A stretch of DNA of 47,381 bases, taken from the NCBI GenBank assembly GCA_022561875.1, contig JADFQJ010000020.1, positions 1-47,381 on the forward strand, given 5' to 3'. Source of the stretch: Bacteroidota bacterium (GTDB lineage: Bacteria > Bacteroidota > Bacteroidia > Bacteroidales > VadinHA17). The notes under the pieces were generated by a model. That model searched no databases. It had not been told where the DNA came from and saw only the letters and a program-made list of their open reading frames with translations. This document shows positions 27,080 to 35,933 of the stretch, piece after piece (position 1 is the first letter of the stretch; each line of letters starts with the position of its first letter). The position numbers were made by a program, and so were the translations under genes.

Positions 27080-27149
27080 TTAAGGTGAGTGGGTAAGTAA
27101 GAAAGAATGAAGAGTTAAAGGTTCAGGAAACCACAGTAACCAGTAACAT

Positions 27150-27743
27150 ATGAAAAATGATATTATTCTCTCAGGTGTTGGTGGACAGGGTATTTTAACC
27201 ATTGCGGCTGCAATAGGTATGGCTGCTCTTGAAAGTGAACTATATCTGAAGCAGGCAGAGGTGCATGGAATGAGCCAGAGGGGAGGATCAGTACATTCAA
27301 ATCTGCGATTGTCAGACAAAGAGATTGCCTCCGACCTTATTCCTTACGGGCAGGCTGACCTTATTCTTTCTGTCGAGCCGATGGAATCACTCCGTTATCT
27401 GCCTTACTTATCAGAAAATGGTTGGCTGGTAACAAATTCTAAGCCCTGTATCAATATTCCCGATTATCCGGATATAGATAAAATAATAAAGGAAATTAAA
27501 AAGAATCCGAATTATTTGATCCTTGATGCTGTTAAAATAGCTACTGTATTGGGTTCACCAGGGAGTGCAAATATTATAATGCTCGGTGCAGCTTCACTTT
27601 TCATTGATATTGCCGTGGAATATTTTGAGAAAGGAATTCAAAAATTGTTCTGTCGTAAAGGCGAAGAGGTTGTTAAAGTGAATATTGACGCATTTCACGC
27701 CGGACGGAATTATGCATTAAATAAAGGTTCATCCGGAAAATGA
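27150..27743 (+). CDS. iorB: Indolepyruvate ferredoxin oxidoreductase, beta subunit
   Basis: A 197-residue gamma-type subunit with the GVGGQGILT motif (residues 9-17), EVHGMSQRGGSVHSNLR (42-58) and PYGQADLILSVEPMESLRYLPYL, all typical of the 2-oxoacid:acceptor oxidoreductase catalytic partner. It pairs with IorA 70 bases upstream; the gap holds GAGTGGGTAAG-type words. Its last residues, GSSGK, and its stop codon are encoded by the 5' part of a dispersed repeat (see 27724-27770), so the native C-terminus may have been replaced. Confidence 0.92.
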   Translation: MKNDIILSGVGGQGILTIAAAIGMAALESELYLKQAEVHGMSQRGGSVHSNLRLSDKEIASDLIPYGQADLILSVEPMESLRYLPYLSENGWLVTNSKPCINIPDYPDIDKIIKEIKKNPNYLILDAVKIATVLGSPGSANIIMLGAASLFIDIAVEYFEKGIQKLFCRKGEEVVKVNIDAFHAGRNYALNKGSSGK

Positions 27744-27770
27744 ACAGGTGTCAGATGGAAAGATGGAATA
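27724..27770 (+). repeat. TTCATCCGGAAAATG module, copy 1
   Basis: Contains TTCATCCGGAAAATGAACAG followed by GTGTCAGATGGAAAGATGGAATAG. It overlaps the last codons and the stop of iorB. Copies 2 and 3 are at 32511-32546 (-) and 35846-35890 (+). Confidence 0.75.
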
Positions 27771-28096
27771 GTCACCAAGACTCACAAAGAACAGATAATC
27801 AGTATTTTATTAATATTAATATTCGTGCATTCGTGGCTTCCTTTATATTCGGAGTGGACTCAACTTTTAACATATAACGTGTAATTCTTTAGAATAATGG
27901 AATTCTCACCAGCCCAGGATAGAAGCGCGTGGATTTTAGGCGCTTGCCTGTCCATATTATAGATTGTAACTATTCAGTATCTTAAGTTTGGAATAAAAGA
28001 AATGCCTAAAATGCCTAAAGTGCTAAATGGAGAAGTGCATAAAGTGGCTAATCTCATTATACTTTGCATTTTTGTCTATCGCCGACTGATTAGTTA
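27744..28096. repeat. Gene-free 353-base region
   Basis: Begins inside repeat copy 1. It then holds a GACTCAACTTTTAACATATAACG stretch (near 27860-27879) complementary to the 14-base unit at 46829, a hairpin AAGCGC...GCGCTT (27923-27945) flanked by CAGG/CCTG, and ATGCCTAAAATGCCTAAAGTGC words (27998-28023). No gene is seen. Confidence 0.5.
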
Positions 28097-29152
28097 CTAT
28101 AGATTAAATTCGAAACTCAGGAACAAAAAGGGCTGATTGCCGATATCAACAGCTGTACTGTACCAGTTCCTGAAATTTAAAGCAATTTTAACTTCATTAA
28201 CTGGCATGAACTGAATTCCGCCAATTATGGCTTGTCCATCATTGGTAACATTCCAGTCGTTTTCCATTCCTTCCGGTTTATTGGACGCCAGTTTATCAAA
28301 TCTTCCGAATATCTCAAACTTCTTGCTCAGTAAATATGATGCATACGTTGAGTAACCTGTCTGGTTTTGGTTTAAAATATAATTGCTGTTTACCATAAAG
28401 TCAACCTCTATACCGAAGGTTAACCTTTCGTCTTTCCATCCTAAAAAACCTGCAAAGATGCTTTGAATTTCTTCTTTTGCGATAAAATCATAATATAATC
28501 GGGTGGTAAAATGTTCGGAAAGCCGTACAGTTATTCCGATACCGGTTCTGAAGGTATTATCCAGCTGAGGTTTCTCATAACCTTCACCATTCATTATGGA
28601 AATATCGGCCGAAATGTTTGAATTGAACCGGTAATCAAAGCTTGTTCCAGCATCAGCAGAGGAACCCATTTCATGCTCATCGGGTAATGTCTTATAAAGA
28701 TAACGGTGTCCCCAGTATTTTTCCTGCAATTTAAAAAGCTTTGTAGGGATAATACCAAAGTACCATGTAAACTTATCCTTATTATATTTAAGTGCAACAT
28801 TCTTAAAATAAGTGTACCTTCTTGTTTCTGAACCGGAAAAAATATTCTCCAGATTACCTATATCTATTTTTACCTCGGTAGAGAAATATTCATTAATAAA
28901 ATACTTATACCCGAGATAGGATCTGGTAATTTCAAAAGCCGATTCGTTGATTTCATTTGAAAGATCAGTATGAAAATTGCTGAAAAACCTGACAATAGGC
29001 TCTCCATGCGGTGTAAATTCATCTTTATTAACAACTTGTTGTGCATCACAGTAATACGTACTAAGAATTGTTGACAACAAAATTAGAAAAGTGATACTGT
29101 TCTTTGGTTTTAGCATAAAAATGAATTTTTGCAAATCTAATATAATCATCAA
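28097..29152 (-). CDS. Porin-like outer-membrane beta-barrel protein
   Basis: The frame is 351 residues, but the ATG at 29116 gives MLKPKNSITFLILLSTILSTYYCDAQQ, a proper signal peptide, and is preferred. After a short linker, alternating amphipathic strands rich in Tyr, Phe and Trp run to the end (SFEFNL, terminal Leu after Phe/Asn). EITRSYLGYKYFINEYFSTEVKIDIG and FTWYFGIIPTKLFKLQEKYWGHRYLYK resemble Bacteroidota porins of the phosphate-selective OprO/P type. With a PhoB-like regulator and a PiT transporter next to it, phosphate passage is plausible (inference). An unspecific porin is the alternative. Confidence 0.72.
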   Translation of the reverse strand: MMIILDLQKFIFMLKPKNSITFLILLSTILSTYYCDAQQVVNKDEFTPHGEPIVRFFSNFHTDLSNEINESAFEITRSYLGYKYFINEYFSTEVKIDIGNLENIFSGSETRRYTYFKNVALKYNKDKFTWYFGIIPTKLFKLQEKYWGHRYLYKTLPDEHEMGSSADAGTSFDYRFNSNISADISIMNGEGYEKPQLDNTFRTGIGITVRLSEHFTTRLYYDFIAKEEIQSIFAGFLGWKDERLTFGIEVDFMVNSNYILNQNQTGYSTYASYLLSKKFEIFGRFDKLASNKPEGMENDWNVTNDGQAIIGGIQFMPVNEVKIALNFRNWYSTAVDIGNQPFLFLSFEFNL

Positions 29153-29400
29153 TATATTAATATATTAATAGTAAAGAAAGATGAAATAAATTATTAATTT
29201 TCGCTATTTTGTTAAAAAATTTATAAAACTGCTTTTATATATTGCGACGAAGTAAATCAATTAAGATTATCTGCGGATTAAGAACAGTTTAAGTTTTTGT
29301 TAATTTCCTGCCTTTTTTCTGTAACTTTTCATATTTATTTAATACTGACTAAAAGATTTTATCATATATTTAATGCACCTTATCTATTGAGTTTTTTAGT

Positions 29401-30102
29401 ATGGAAGAGAATAAAAAAAATAAAATTTTAATAGTTGATGATGAACTCGATATCCTTGAATTTGTTTCATATAACCTGAGAAATGAAGGGTTTGTGGTCG
29501 ATGTTGCCAATAACGGTATTGAAGGAATATCCAAAGCTAAAGATTCTATTCCCGACCTCGTTCTTCTTGATGTAATGATGCCGAGAATGGATGGTATGGA
29601 AACCTGTGAGGAACTGCGAAAGATCCGGGATATGGACAACACCATCATTGTTTTCTTAACTGCCAGAGGTGAAGATTATTCGCAAATCGCCGGATTTGAA
29701 GCAGGTGGAGATGATTATATAGTTAAACCTATCAGGCCTAAAGTGCTGACATCCAGAATTAAAGCACTATTAAGGAGGAGGGACTGGACAGATAACAGCG
29801 CTGAGAAACAAGAAAGCTTGATAATTGAACAAGATGATATTATACTGGATCGTGAGAAATATATCGTGATAAATAAAGGAAAGGAACTATCACTTCCCAA
29901 AAAGGAATTTGAATTGCTGTCTTTACTTATATCAAAACCAGAAAAGGTTTTTTCCCGCGATGCTATTTTCAATGCAATATGGGGTGATGATATTATTGTG
30001 GGCGACAGGACTATTGATGTCCATATCCGTAAACTCAGGGTGAAAATAGGAGAATCCCATATTCAAACAGTTAAAGGTGTTGGTTACAAGTATGTTAGTT
30101 GA
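29401..30102 (+). CDS. OmpR/PhoB-type response regulator
   Basis: A 233-residue two-component regulator. The receiver domain (1-120) has acidic Asp13/Asp14, phospho-acceptor Asp57 (LVLLDVMMPRMDG), Thr in FLTARGED and Lys in VKPIRP. The winged-helix DNA-binding domain (about 140-233) has LSLPKKEFELLSLL and DRTIDVHIRKLRVKIGE ending VGYKYVS. No histidine kinase gene is adjacent, so it is an orphan in this window. Neighbours are a porin-like protein (divergent) and a PiT transporter (convergent), consistent with but not proving a PhoB role. The 248-base divergent upstream region is AT-rich and shows no obvious Pho-box-like direct repeat. Confidence 0.92.
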   Translation: MEENKKNKILIVDDELDILEFVSYNLRNEGFVVDVANNGIEGISKAKDSIPDLVLLDVMMPRMDGMETCEELRKIRDMDNTIIVFLTARGEDYSQIAGFEAGGDDYIVKPIRPKVLTSRIKALLRRRDWTDNSAEKQESLIIEQDDIILDREKYIVINKGKELSLPKKEFELLSLLISKPEKVFSRDAIFNAIWGDDIIVGDRTIDVHIRKLRVKIGESHIQTVKGVGYKYVS

Positions 30103-30110
30103 TTATAAGA

Positions 30111-30147
30111 AGCGGTGAGAGGTGAGTTGTGAGCAAAGAGTGAAAAG
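30111..30147 (+). repeat. AGCGGTGAGAGGTGAG module, copy 1
   Basis: AGCGGTGAGAGGTGAG followed by TTGTGAGCAAAGAGTGAAAAG, between the convergent regulator and phosphate-transporter genes. The reverse complement of 47051-47088 reads the same with an inserted AGATGAG and two substitutions. Confidence 0.65.
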
Positions 30148-30171
30148 CAAGGAGGATGAACTTATAACTTT

Positions 30172-32427
30172 TTACTTTCTATTATTCTTATTGTAAATCA
30201 CAAAATCTCTCTGAGCTTTGATAATATTTACCGTATTAAGCAACAGACTTTTTGTTTCGGATATAGTATTGAATAATAACAGACTGTTTTTGGTTCCTGC
30301 TTCTTCACGTTTGATCATTTTTACCTGCTTTTTACGCATTTTGGCAAGTCGTTCGAGTAATAATTGTTGCTTGTTAATAATCTCCCCGATATCTTCGAAT
30401 TTATCTTTCTTAACGGTATTCAGGATCAGGTTGTTGAAATTTGAAATTTCTTCATTAAGATCATTCATATAATTCCATTGAACAGTTCGCAAAGGCGGAT
30501 GATTGTTATCGATGTGATTAAAAATCGGATCAGTCAGGTAGGTAAGGCAGTGAGCCGCTTCCCTGAGATAATCCAGAACCTGTACATAGAACGGACCTGT
30601 ATCCGATGATTCTTCATCGAGAAGCTTGATAGTTGAAAATACGCTGTCTTTAAGACTCTTAACGTTGTTATTCAATTCCTTAATATCTTTCAAATTATTC
30701 CTGAGCAGTTTCCGGTCTTCATTCAATAAGCCGGTTATACTCAGATAATAGAGCTTGGAGATTGAAATAAGGGTTGAGGTTACGTTCTGTCTTGAGATTT
30801 CAAGCACATTCTCCCTGTCCAGAACCTTGATTCTTTCTTTCTTTTCTTTTTCCAATTCTTCAACTTTTACTTTCTTTTTGTGAAAAGCATGGGTTCGGAT
30901 AACGAGTAGAACAGCAAGAGAGATCAGGATCAGAATTCCTGTTAAACCTGTCCAGTAAATAATAAGTGCTACACAGAATGCGAGGGTAAATGCGCTAAGT
31001 GCAGTGAAAAACCAGCCGGTAATTATTGTAATAACTCCTGATATCCGGTAAACGGCACTTTCCCTGCCCCAGGCACCATCAGCAAGCGAGGTCCCCATAG
31101 CCACCATAAATGTTACATAAGTTGTAGATAAAGGTAACTTAAGTGATGTACCAAAAGCAATTAATATACTTGCTACAACCAGGTTAACGGATGCTCTGAC
31201 CAGGTCAAACGATATAGATTCCTCACTTTTACGTTTATTATATGAAGTCCGGTCAAACCTCTTTCTTACCGCAATCTGAATACGGACAGGTACAACCTTG
31301 CTGACAGATTTACCAAAAGATAATGTGCTCCGGACAATTGTTCGCGCGAGAAGTGAAGATTCAAAACGTTCGGTACCTTCATCCTGGCGGCTGAGATCGA
31401 GCGTGGTCTTGGTTACCGACCTGGCTTTTCTTGATACCCATAAAGTAATTACCATAATAACCCCCGCAATCAACAAAAATGTTGTGGGCGTCTTTACTGC
31501 TTCGTTTAATGAATCCATTAAGAAAGTGGCGGGATCAGCACCACTGGCAGCAGTAAAGGTTTTAAACGACTCAAAACCTGCAAGGGGGACACCTATAAAA
31601 TTGACCAGATCGTTACCTGCAAATGCCATGGCTAAGGAAAATGTTCCTACCAGCACAATAAATTTTAACACATTGATCTTAAACAACCATAATATTAATT
31701 GAAGTAATAATGTCCATCCGGCAAAACTTAACAGAATAATGGAAAAAGAATTATCTTTTATCCATGTTAATTGTTCCGGAGAAATAAATGAAGAGCCTTT
31801 TGCTCCTTTAATAAGAATAAAATATGTTATTGCTGTAATAGCCAGTCCGCCCCATACAGAACCGAAAAACTTTAAATATTTTTCGTATTCAAAGGAAAAG
31901 ATAATCCTTGCCAGATATTGAATAAAGGCGCCGAAGGTAAATGCAATGATCACCGACAATAGAATACCGAAAATTATTGCAAGCGCTTTTCCTGTATTGA
32001 TATATGTATCGAGACCCCCGCCTTCAGGTGAGTTGGTTATTTTAATAATAGCCATTCCGACGGAAGCGCCTAAAAGCTCAAAAACTATGGAAACTGTTGT
32101 TGAAGTAGGAAACCCAAAAGTATTGAACAGATCAAGAAGAATAATGTCTGTCAACATAACCGCAATAAAAATGATCATGATTTCTTTAAAGTAAAACTGA
32201 TCGGGATGCATGATCCCTTTCCGGGCAATTTCCATCATCCCGCTGGAGAAGGTTGTTCCGACAAGAATACCTAATGCCGCAACAATCATAATTACCCTTA
32301 ATGGGGCAACTTTTGAACCGAAAGCAGAATTCAGAAAGTTAACTGCATCGTTGCTTACACCTACCACCAAATCGGAAATTGCTAATACAAAAAGTATGAT
32401 AACAATAAAAATGTAGTAAGATTCCAT
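30172..32427 (-). CDS. PiT family inorganic phosphate transporter with PhoU-like C-terminal domain
   Basis: A 751-residue protein. The PiT signature appears in both halves: VGVSNDAVNFLNSAFGSK (about 23-40) and AFAGNDLVNFIGVPLAG (about 268-284). There are about a dozen membrane helices to residue 520, with a hydrophilic loop around 340-405. After the membrane part a soluble, all-helical region (about 540-751) follows, with the charged helical-bundle pattern of PhoU-like proteins. A single fused protein differs from E. coli, where PitA and PhoU are separate. Metal-phosphate:proton symport is the expected activity. It is convergent with the response regulator. Confidence 0.9.
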   Translation of the reverse strand: MESYYIFIVIILFVLAISDLVVGVSNDAVNFLNSAFGSKVAPLRVIMIVAALGILVGTTFSSGMMEIARKGIMHPDQFYFKEIMIIFIAVMLTDIILLDLFNTFGFPTSTTVSIVFELLGASVGMAIIKITNSPEGGGLDTYINTGKALAIIFGILLSVIIAFTFGAFIQYLARIIFSFEYEKYLKFFGSVWGGLAITAITYFILIKGAKGSSFISPEQLTWIKDNSFSIILLSFAGWTLLLQLILWLFKINVLKFIVLVGTFSLAMAFAGNDLVNFIGVPLAGFESFKTFTAASGADPATFLMDSLNEAVKTPTTFLLIAGVIMVITLWVSRKARSVTKTTLDLSRQDEGTERFESSLLARTIVRSTLSFGKSVSKVVPVRIQIAVRKRFDRTSYNKRKSEESISFDLVRASVNLVVASILIAFGTSLKLPLSTTYVTFMVAMGTSLADGAWGRESAVYRISGVITIITGWFFTALSAFTLAFCVALIIYWTGLTGILILISLAVLLVIRTHAFHKKKVKVEELEKEKKERIKVLDRENVLEISRQNVTSTLISISKLYYLSITGLLNEDRKLLRNNLKDIKELNNNVKSLKDSVFSTIKLLDEESSDTGPFYVQVLDYLREAAHCLTYLTDPIFNHIDNNHPPLRTVQWNYMNDLNEEISNFNNLILNTVKKDKFEDIGEIINKQQLLLERLAKMRKKQVKMIKREEAGTKNSLLLFNTISETKSLLLNTVNIIKAQRDFVIYNKNNRK

Positions 32428-32510
32428 GGGTGTTTTACTTTTAGAGATTTTAAATATTTGTTACTCTATTCCACTATTCCACCATTCCATCATTCCACTT
32501 CTTCTTTCTT

Positions 32511-32546
32511 CCATCTTACACCTGTTCATTTTCCGGATGAACCTTA
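32511..32546 (-). repeat. TTCATCCGGAAAATG module, copy 2
   Basis: On the minus strand it reads AAGGTTCATCCGGAAAATG, then AACAGGTGTAAGATGG. This is identical to the iorB-end copy across the first 30 or so bases. It is followed by GGAAT words on the same strand. Confidence 0.75.
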
Positions 32547-32700
32547 AATAGTTTCAGGACAAATGTAACTTTCATAATAATAGAATAGTAACTGTGTATG
32601 TTAATTTTAAGTTAAGTTTTTAAGTTTTTCGATATTTTTTACAGAGCCGTCCTTTTTTCATAATAGTAAAGGTAATGATTACCGGTATATGCCGCAGAGT

Positions 32701-32731
32701 TTGGATGTTGGAATATGATGGTTTATCTTTG
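32701..32731 (+). promoter_or_regulatory. Bacteroidota-type promoter for ggt
   Basis: TTG at 32701-32703 and TATCTTTG at 32724-32731, with 20 bases between, match the -33/-7 consensus. Leader length to the ATG is about 40 bases. Confidence 0.6.
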
Positions 32732-32776
32732 GTTTCATTTTAAAAAAACCTTTATTTTCAACTTTAGACAGAAATT

Positions 32777-34468
32777 TTGAATATGATAAAAATCGTAACA
32801 TTAGTAGTTTTTCTGTTTTTTTCTCTGAGCCGGACCAATAATGACCATATTGAACGGGGTGTCCTGGCCGACCATGGAATGGTTGTATCTGCTCACCCTG
32901 AAGCCTCTGAAATCGGACGGCAAATTTTATTGAAAGGTGGTAATGCCATTGATGCAGCTGTTTCCGTACAGTTTGCGCTGGCTGTTTCATATCCTTCAGC
33001 CGGTAATATTGGTGGTGGTGGGTTTATGGTAGTGAGATTTGCAGATGGCAAATCAGTTTCTCTCGATTTCCGGGAGAAAGCACCGCTTGCCGGACATCAT
33101 GATATGTTTCTGGATGTGAATGGAAATGTTATCGATAGACTAAGTACATACAGCCATCTGGCAGCAGGTGTGCCCGGAACTGTGGACGGGATGATCAAAA
33201 TGCACGAAAAATACGGAGTGCTCTCTTTTGTGGAAGTTATTCAACCTGCAATTCACCTTGCATGGAACGGGTTCCCCGTTACTGCAAACCAGGCGAAGAA
33301 CTTTAATAGTCTGAAGGAACAATTTCTGGAATATAACGATCATCAACCGGCCTTCGTTAAAAATAAACCGTGGCAAAAAGGGGATACGCTTGTTCAACCG
33401 GAACTTGCTCATACGCTAGAGTTAATCAGGGACAAGGGCAAAGAAGGGTTCTATAGCGGTGAAACTGCCAACAGGATTTTTAAAGAAATGCAAAGGGGAG
33501 GAGGTCTGATCACTCATGAAGATCTTGAAATGTACAACTCGGTATGGCGTAAACCGGTTACAGGCAGGTTTTTGAATTATAAGGTTATTTCAATGGGTCC
33601 GCCTTCCAGCGGCGGTATAGCATTAATACAACTTCTGAAATCTGTTGAGAATTATCCTCTCACTGAATGGGGGTGGGGTTCCTCCGGATATATACATCTG
33701 CTTGCCGAAGCTGAAAGATGGATTTATGCTGACAGGGCTAAATTCCTTGGCGACTCTGACTATTTTCCGGTTCCGGTTACAGGACTACTCGATGAATCAT
33801 ATATCAGGGAACAAATGGAAAAGGTATCTCCCGGGAAAGCCAGGATATCTTCAGAAGTAAATCATGGAACCCCCACCGGATACGAAAGTGAAGAAACCAC
33901 CCATTATTCAGTAGTTGACGAGATGGGTAATGCCGTGTCTGTAACTACTACCCTGAACCGGGGGTATGGAACAAAAATTGTCGTGAAAGGAGCAGGGTTT
34001 TTGTTGAATAATGAGATGGATGACTTCAGCTCCAAACCAGGAGTGCCAAACTCTTACGGACTCATTGGAGGTGAAGCAAATTCCATTCAACCCGGCAAAC
34101 GAATGTTGAGCTCTATGACCCCCTCGATCCTTGAAAAAGAGGGTGAATTATTTATGGTTGTCGGTTCCCCCGGAGGTTCAACAATTATCACAAGTGTCTT
34201 TCAAACTATATTGAACATCACAGTATTTGATATGGGAATGCAGGAAGCTGTTAATGCAAAACGATTTCACCACCAATGGCTGCCTGATCAAATATATTAT
34301 GAAAAAGATGCCATAGACAGCCTTGTTGTAGATAAACTGAAGCAAATCGGTCATAATCTGAAACTCAGAGGTCCGATCGGCAGGGTTGATGCTATTCTTA
34401 TTCTTCCTGATGGAACACTGGAAGGCGGAGCTGATCCGAGAGGTGACGATGCAGCAGCAGGTTATTAA
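32777..34468 (+). CDS. ggt: Gamma-glutamyltransferase
   Basis: A 563-residue Ntn-hydrolase precursor that cleaves glutathione and other gamma-glutamyl compounds. A short N-terminal signal-like segment (about 1-18) suggests a periplasmic location. The large subunit carries GGNAIDAAVSVQFALAV, SAGNIGGGGFMVV, the substrate-binding DFREKAP and GVPGTVDGM. Autocleavage is expected before Thr374 in SEETTHYSVVD, the new N-terminal nucleophile, and the small subunit has TTLNRGYG, NNEMDDFSSKPG, GKRMLSSMTPSI and GSPGGSTIITSV. All features are intact. It has its own promoter and fits peptide/amino-acid use. Confidence 0.94.
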   Translation: MNMIKIVTLVVFLFFSLSRTNNDHIERGVLADHGMVVSAHPEASEIGRQILLKGGNAIDAAVSVQFALAVSYPSAGNIGGGGFMVVRFADGKSVSLDFREKAPLAGHHDMFLDVNGNVIDRLSTYSHLAAGVPGTVDGMIKMHEKYGVLSFVEVIQPAIHLAWNGFPVTANQAKNFNSLKEQFLEYNDHQPAFVKNKPWQKGDTLVQPELAHTLELIRDKGKEGFYSGETANRIFKEMQRGGGLITHEDLEMYNSVWRKPVTGRFLNYKVISMGPPSSGGIALIQLLKSVENYPLTEWGWGSSGYIHLLAEAERWIYADRAKFLGDSDYFPVPVTGLLDESYIREQMEKVSPGKARISSEVNHGTPTGYESEETTHYSVVDEMGNAVSVTTTLNRGYGTKIVVKGAGFLLNNEMDDFSSKPGVPNSYGLIGGEANSIQPGKRMLSSMTPSILEKEGELFMVVGSPGGSTIITSVFQTILNITVFDMGMQEAVNAKRFHHQWLPDQIYYEKDAIDSLVVDKLKQIGHNLKLRGPIGRVDAILILPDGTLEGGADPRGDDAAAGY

Positions 34469-34515
34469 TATTGCGTAAATTTTTTTATATAATTTTATTT
34501 TAATACATTTATAAT

Positions 34516-34523
34516 TAAATTTG
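34516..34523 (+). promoter_or_regulatory. Candidate -7 box
   Basis: TAAATTTG, a TAnnTTTG match. Transcription from it would start near 34530, which favours ATG 34556 over ATG 34535 for the next gene. Confidence 0.45.
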
Positions 34524-34534
34524 AACGGTATCCG

Positions 34535-35764
34535 TTGGAGTTGCAGGGCGGAAGGATGAATATTCTGAAGCTTTATGAAAAACGAATAAATTTAACTTTC
34601 CGAAATATGAAAAAGTCTCTTATCCTACTCATTATCATCCTTATCGTTATCCTGTTTTTCCCGGTTGTAAGTATTGTGAAATGGGGAGTACAATCAAAAC
34701 GGCCTCTTGATGTACTGATTCTTGATAAAACCGTGCCAACTCTTGATCGGTACAATCACAAATCACTACACTGGATTCTCACTCATAATAAGTATGTTAA
34801 AGGAAACAACAGGTTGTATTCCTATAAGAAAGACTACTTCGGTTTTATCCCGCTACGTCCTTTGAGGGAGAAAAAATGGGATACACGTAGAATCCGGCTT
34901 GCCGAAATAATTGAATTAGCCGACTCATTAGATGCCCTCTATTATGCAGATACATATGGAGTGTATTTTAATGACTGGTATCATGGGATTAACCGCAGTA
35001 ACCGTTCCAGACTGATTTATGGAGGATTAAACAATAGTGATTATCTTTTGCTGAAGGAAATGAAAGACAGGGATAAATTGATAATAGCTGAATATAATAT
35101 ACTTTCTTATCCAACTGCTCCGCTTGAGAGAAACAAAACGGAAAATATTTTTGGTATTCGTTGGACAGGCTGGACAGGTAAATATTATAAGGATCTTAAT
35201 CCGAAAACAAACCCTGGCATACCTAAGTGGATAATGAAGCTTTATGAGAAACAATACCTTAAATCATGGACCTTCAATAATTCAGGAATTATTCTGGTTA
35301 AAAATGACAATAAGGTGATTGTGCTTGAGAATGAAACACACCTTGATTTTGATGTACCCTATATTTATTCTGATAAAACAGTCCAGGAAGAATACGGACT
35401 GCCTTATAAGGTTAACTACCCTTATTGGTTCAATATTATCGAGCCGGGTGAGAACAGGGTTCTTTCTGAGTTCAAAATTCATGCAAATTATGTTGGAGAT
35501 TCGATATTGGATGCTAACCTGATTCCTGATGTATTCCCGGCAGTAATTATGCAACCCGAAAAAATGCACTATTTTTATTTTGCAGGCGATTTTGCTAATA
35601 ATGTTGTAAATTATTCCACTACCTATTTCAAAGGTATAGAAAAGATCGATAAATACTTCTATAATGATGTTCCGTCAGATAAGAGAAAATTTTACTGGAA
35701 ATATTACAAGCCCTTGGTTACTACTATCTTTAATAACTATTATCTCGAACTGAAAGAGAAATAA
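34535..35764 (+). CDS. Unrecognised membrane-anchored protein
   Basis: A frame of 409 residues; better starts are ATG 34556 (MNILKLY) or ATG 34607 (MKKSLILLIIIL). One membrane helix (about 25-48) anchors a large extracytoplasmic domain. The domain opens PLDVLILDKTVPTLDRYNHKSLHWILTHNKYVK, which reads like a Rossmann-type strand and loop, and continues with EIIELADSLDALYYADTYGVYFNDW, RLIYGGLNNSDYLLLKEM, FGIRWTGWTGKYY and AGDFANNVVNY. That is reminiscent of amidotransferase- or ThuA-like folds, but I see no firm catalytic motif. It has its own promoter and a terminator. No function is assigned. Confidence 0.75.
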   Translation: MELQGGRMNILKLYEKRINLTFRNMKKSLILLIIILIVILFFPVVSIVKWGVQSKRPLDVLILDKTVPTLDRYNHKSLHWILTHNKYVKGNNRLYSYKKDYFGFIPLRPLREKKWDTRRIRLAEIIELADSLDALYYADTYGVYFNDWYHGINRSNRSRLIYGGLNNSDYLLLKEMKDRDKLIIAEYNILSYPTAPLERNKTENIFGIRWTGWTGKYYKDLNPKTNPGIPKWIMKLYEKQYLKSWTFNNSGIILVKNDNKVIVLENETHLDFDVPYIYSDKTVQEEYGLPYKVNYPYWFNIIEPGENRVLSEFKIHANYVGDSILDANLIPDVFPAVIMQPEKMHYFYFAGDFANNVVNYSTTYFKGIEKIDKYFYNDVPSDKRKFYWKYYKPLVTTIFNNYYLELKEK

Positions 35765-35785
35765 ACTTATTGACGATTCGTTATA

Positions 35786-35813
35786 ACCTATCCTTGCCAG
35801 GGTGGGTTTTTTT
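35786..35813 (+). terminator. Rho-independent terminator
   Basis: ACCTATCCT (35786-35794) pairs with AGGGTGGGT (35799-35807), nine pairs including two G-U, around a TGCC loop, followed by seven T residues. It ends the 409-residue gene. Confidence 0.65.
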
Positions 35814-35845
35814 CTTGTCGTTTTATAATCAGTCGGTTTATTTTA

Positions 35846-35890
35846 GATTCATCCGTAAAATGTACAGGTGTCTGTTGGAATATTGGAATA
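35846..35890 (+). repeat. TTCATCCGGAAAATG module, copy 3 (diverged)
   Basis: Reads GATTCATCCGTAAAATGTAC, then AGGTGTCTGTTGGAATATTGGAATA. It differs from copies 1 and 2 at a few bases but has the same order of parts, core then TGGAATA words, in front of the next gene. Confidence 0.65.
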
Positions 35891-35933
35891 AATAATATTT
35901 ACACAAAATGAGATTGATCAGAAAATACAAATA

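Larger units (their letters stand above)
32428..32776. repeat. Gene-free 349-base region with repeat module copy 2
   Basis: Runs of ATTCCAC words (32466-32501) lead into ATCTTACACCTG and the minus-strand copy of the TTCATCCGGAAAATG module (32511-32546). The rest is AT-rich (32560-32700), and the ggt promoter occupies 32701-32731. No gene is seen. Confidence 0.6.

Noticed and set aside
27915-27950. Riboswitch or small structured RNA
   Set aside because: A short AAGCGC/GCGCTT stem with weak flanking pairs and no gene start downstream on either strand at a suitable distance.
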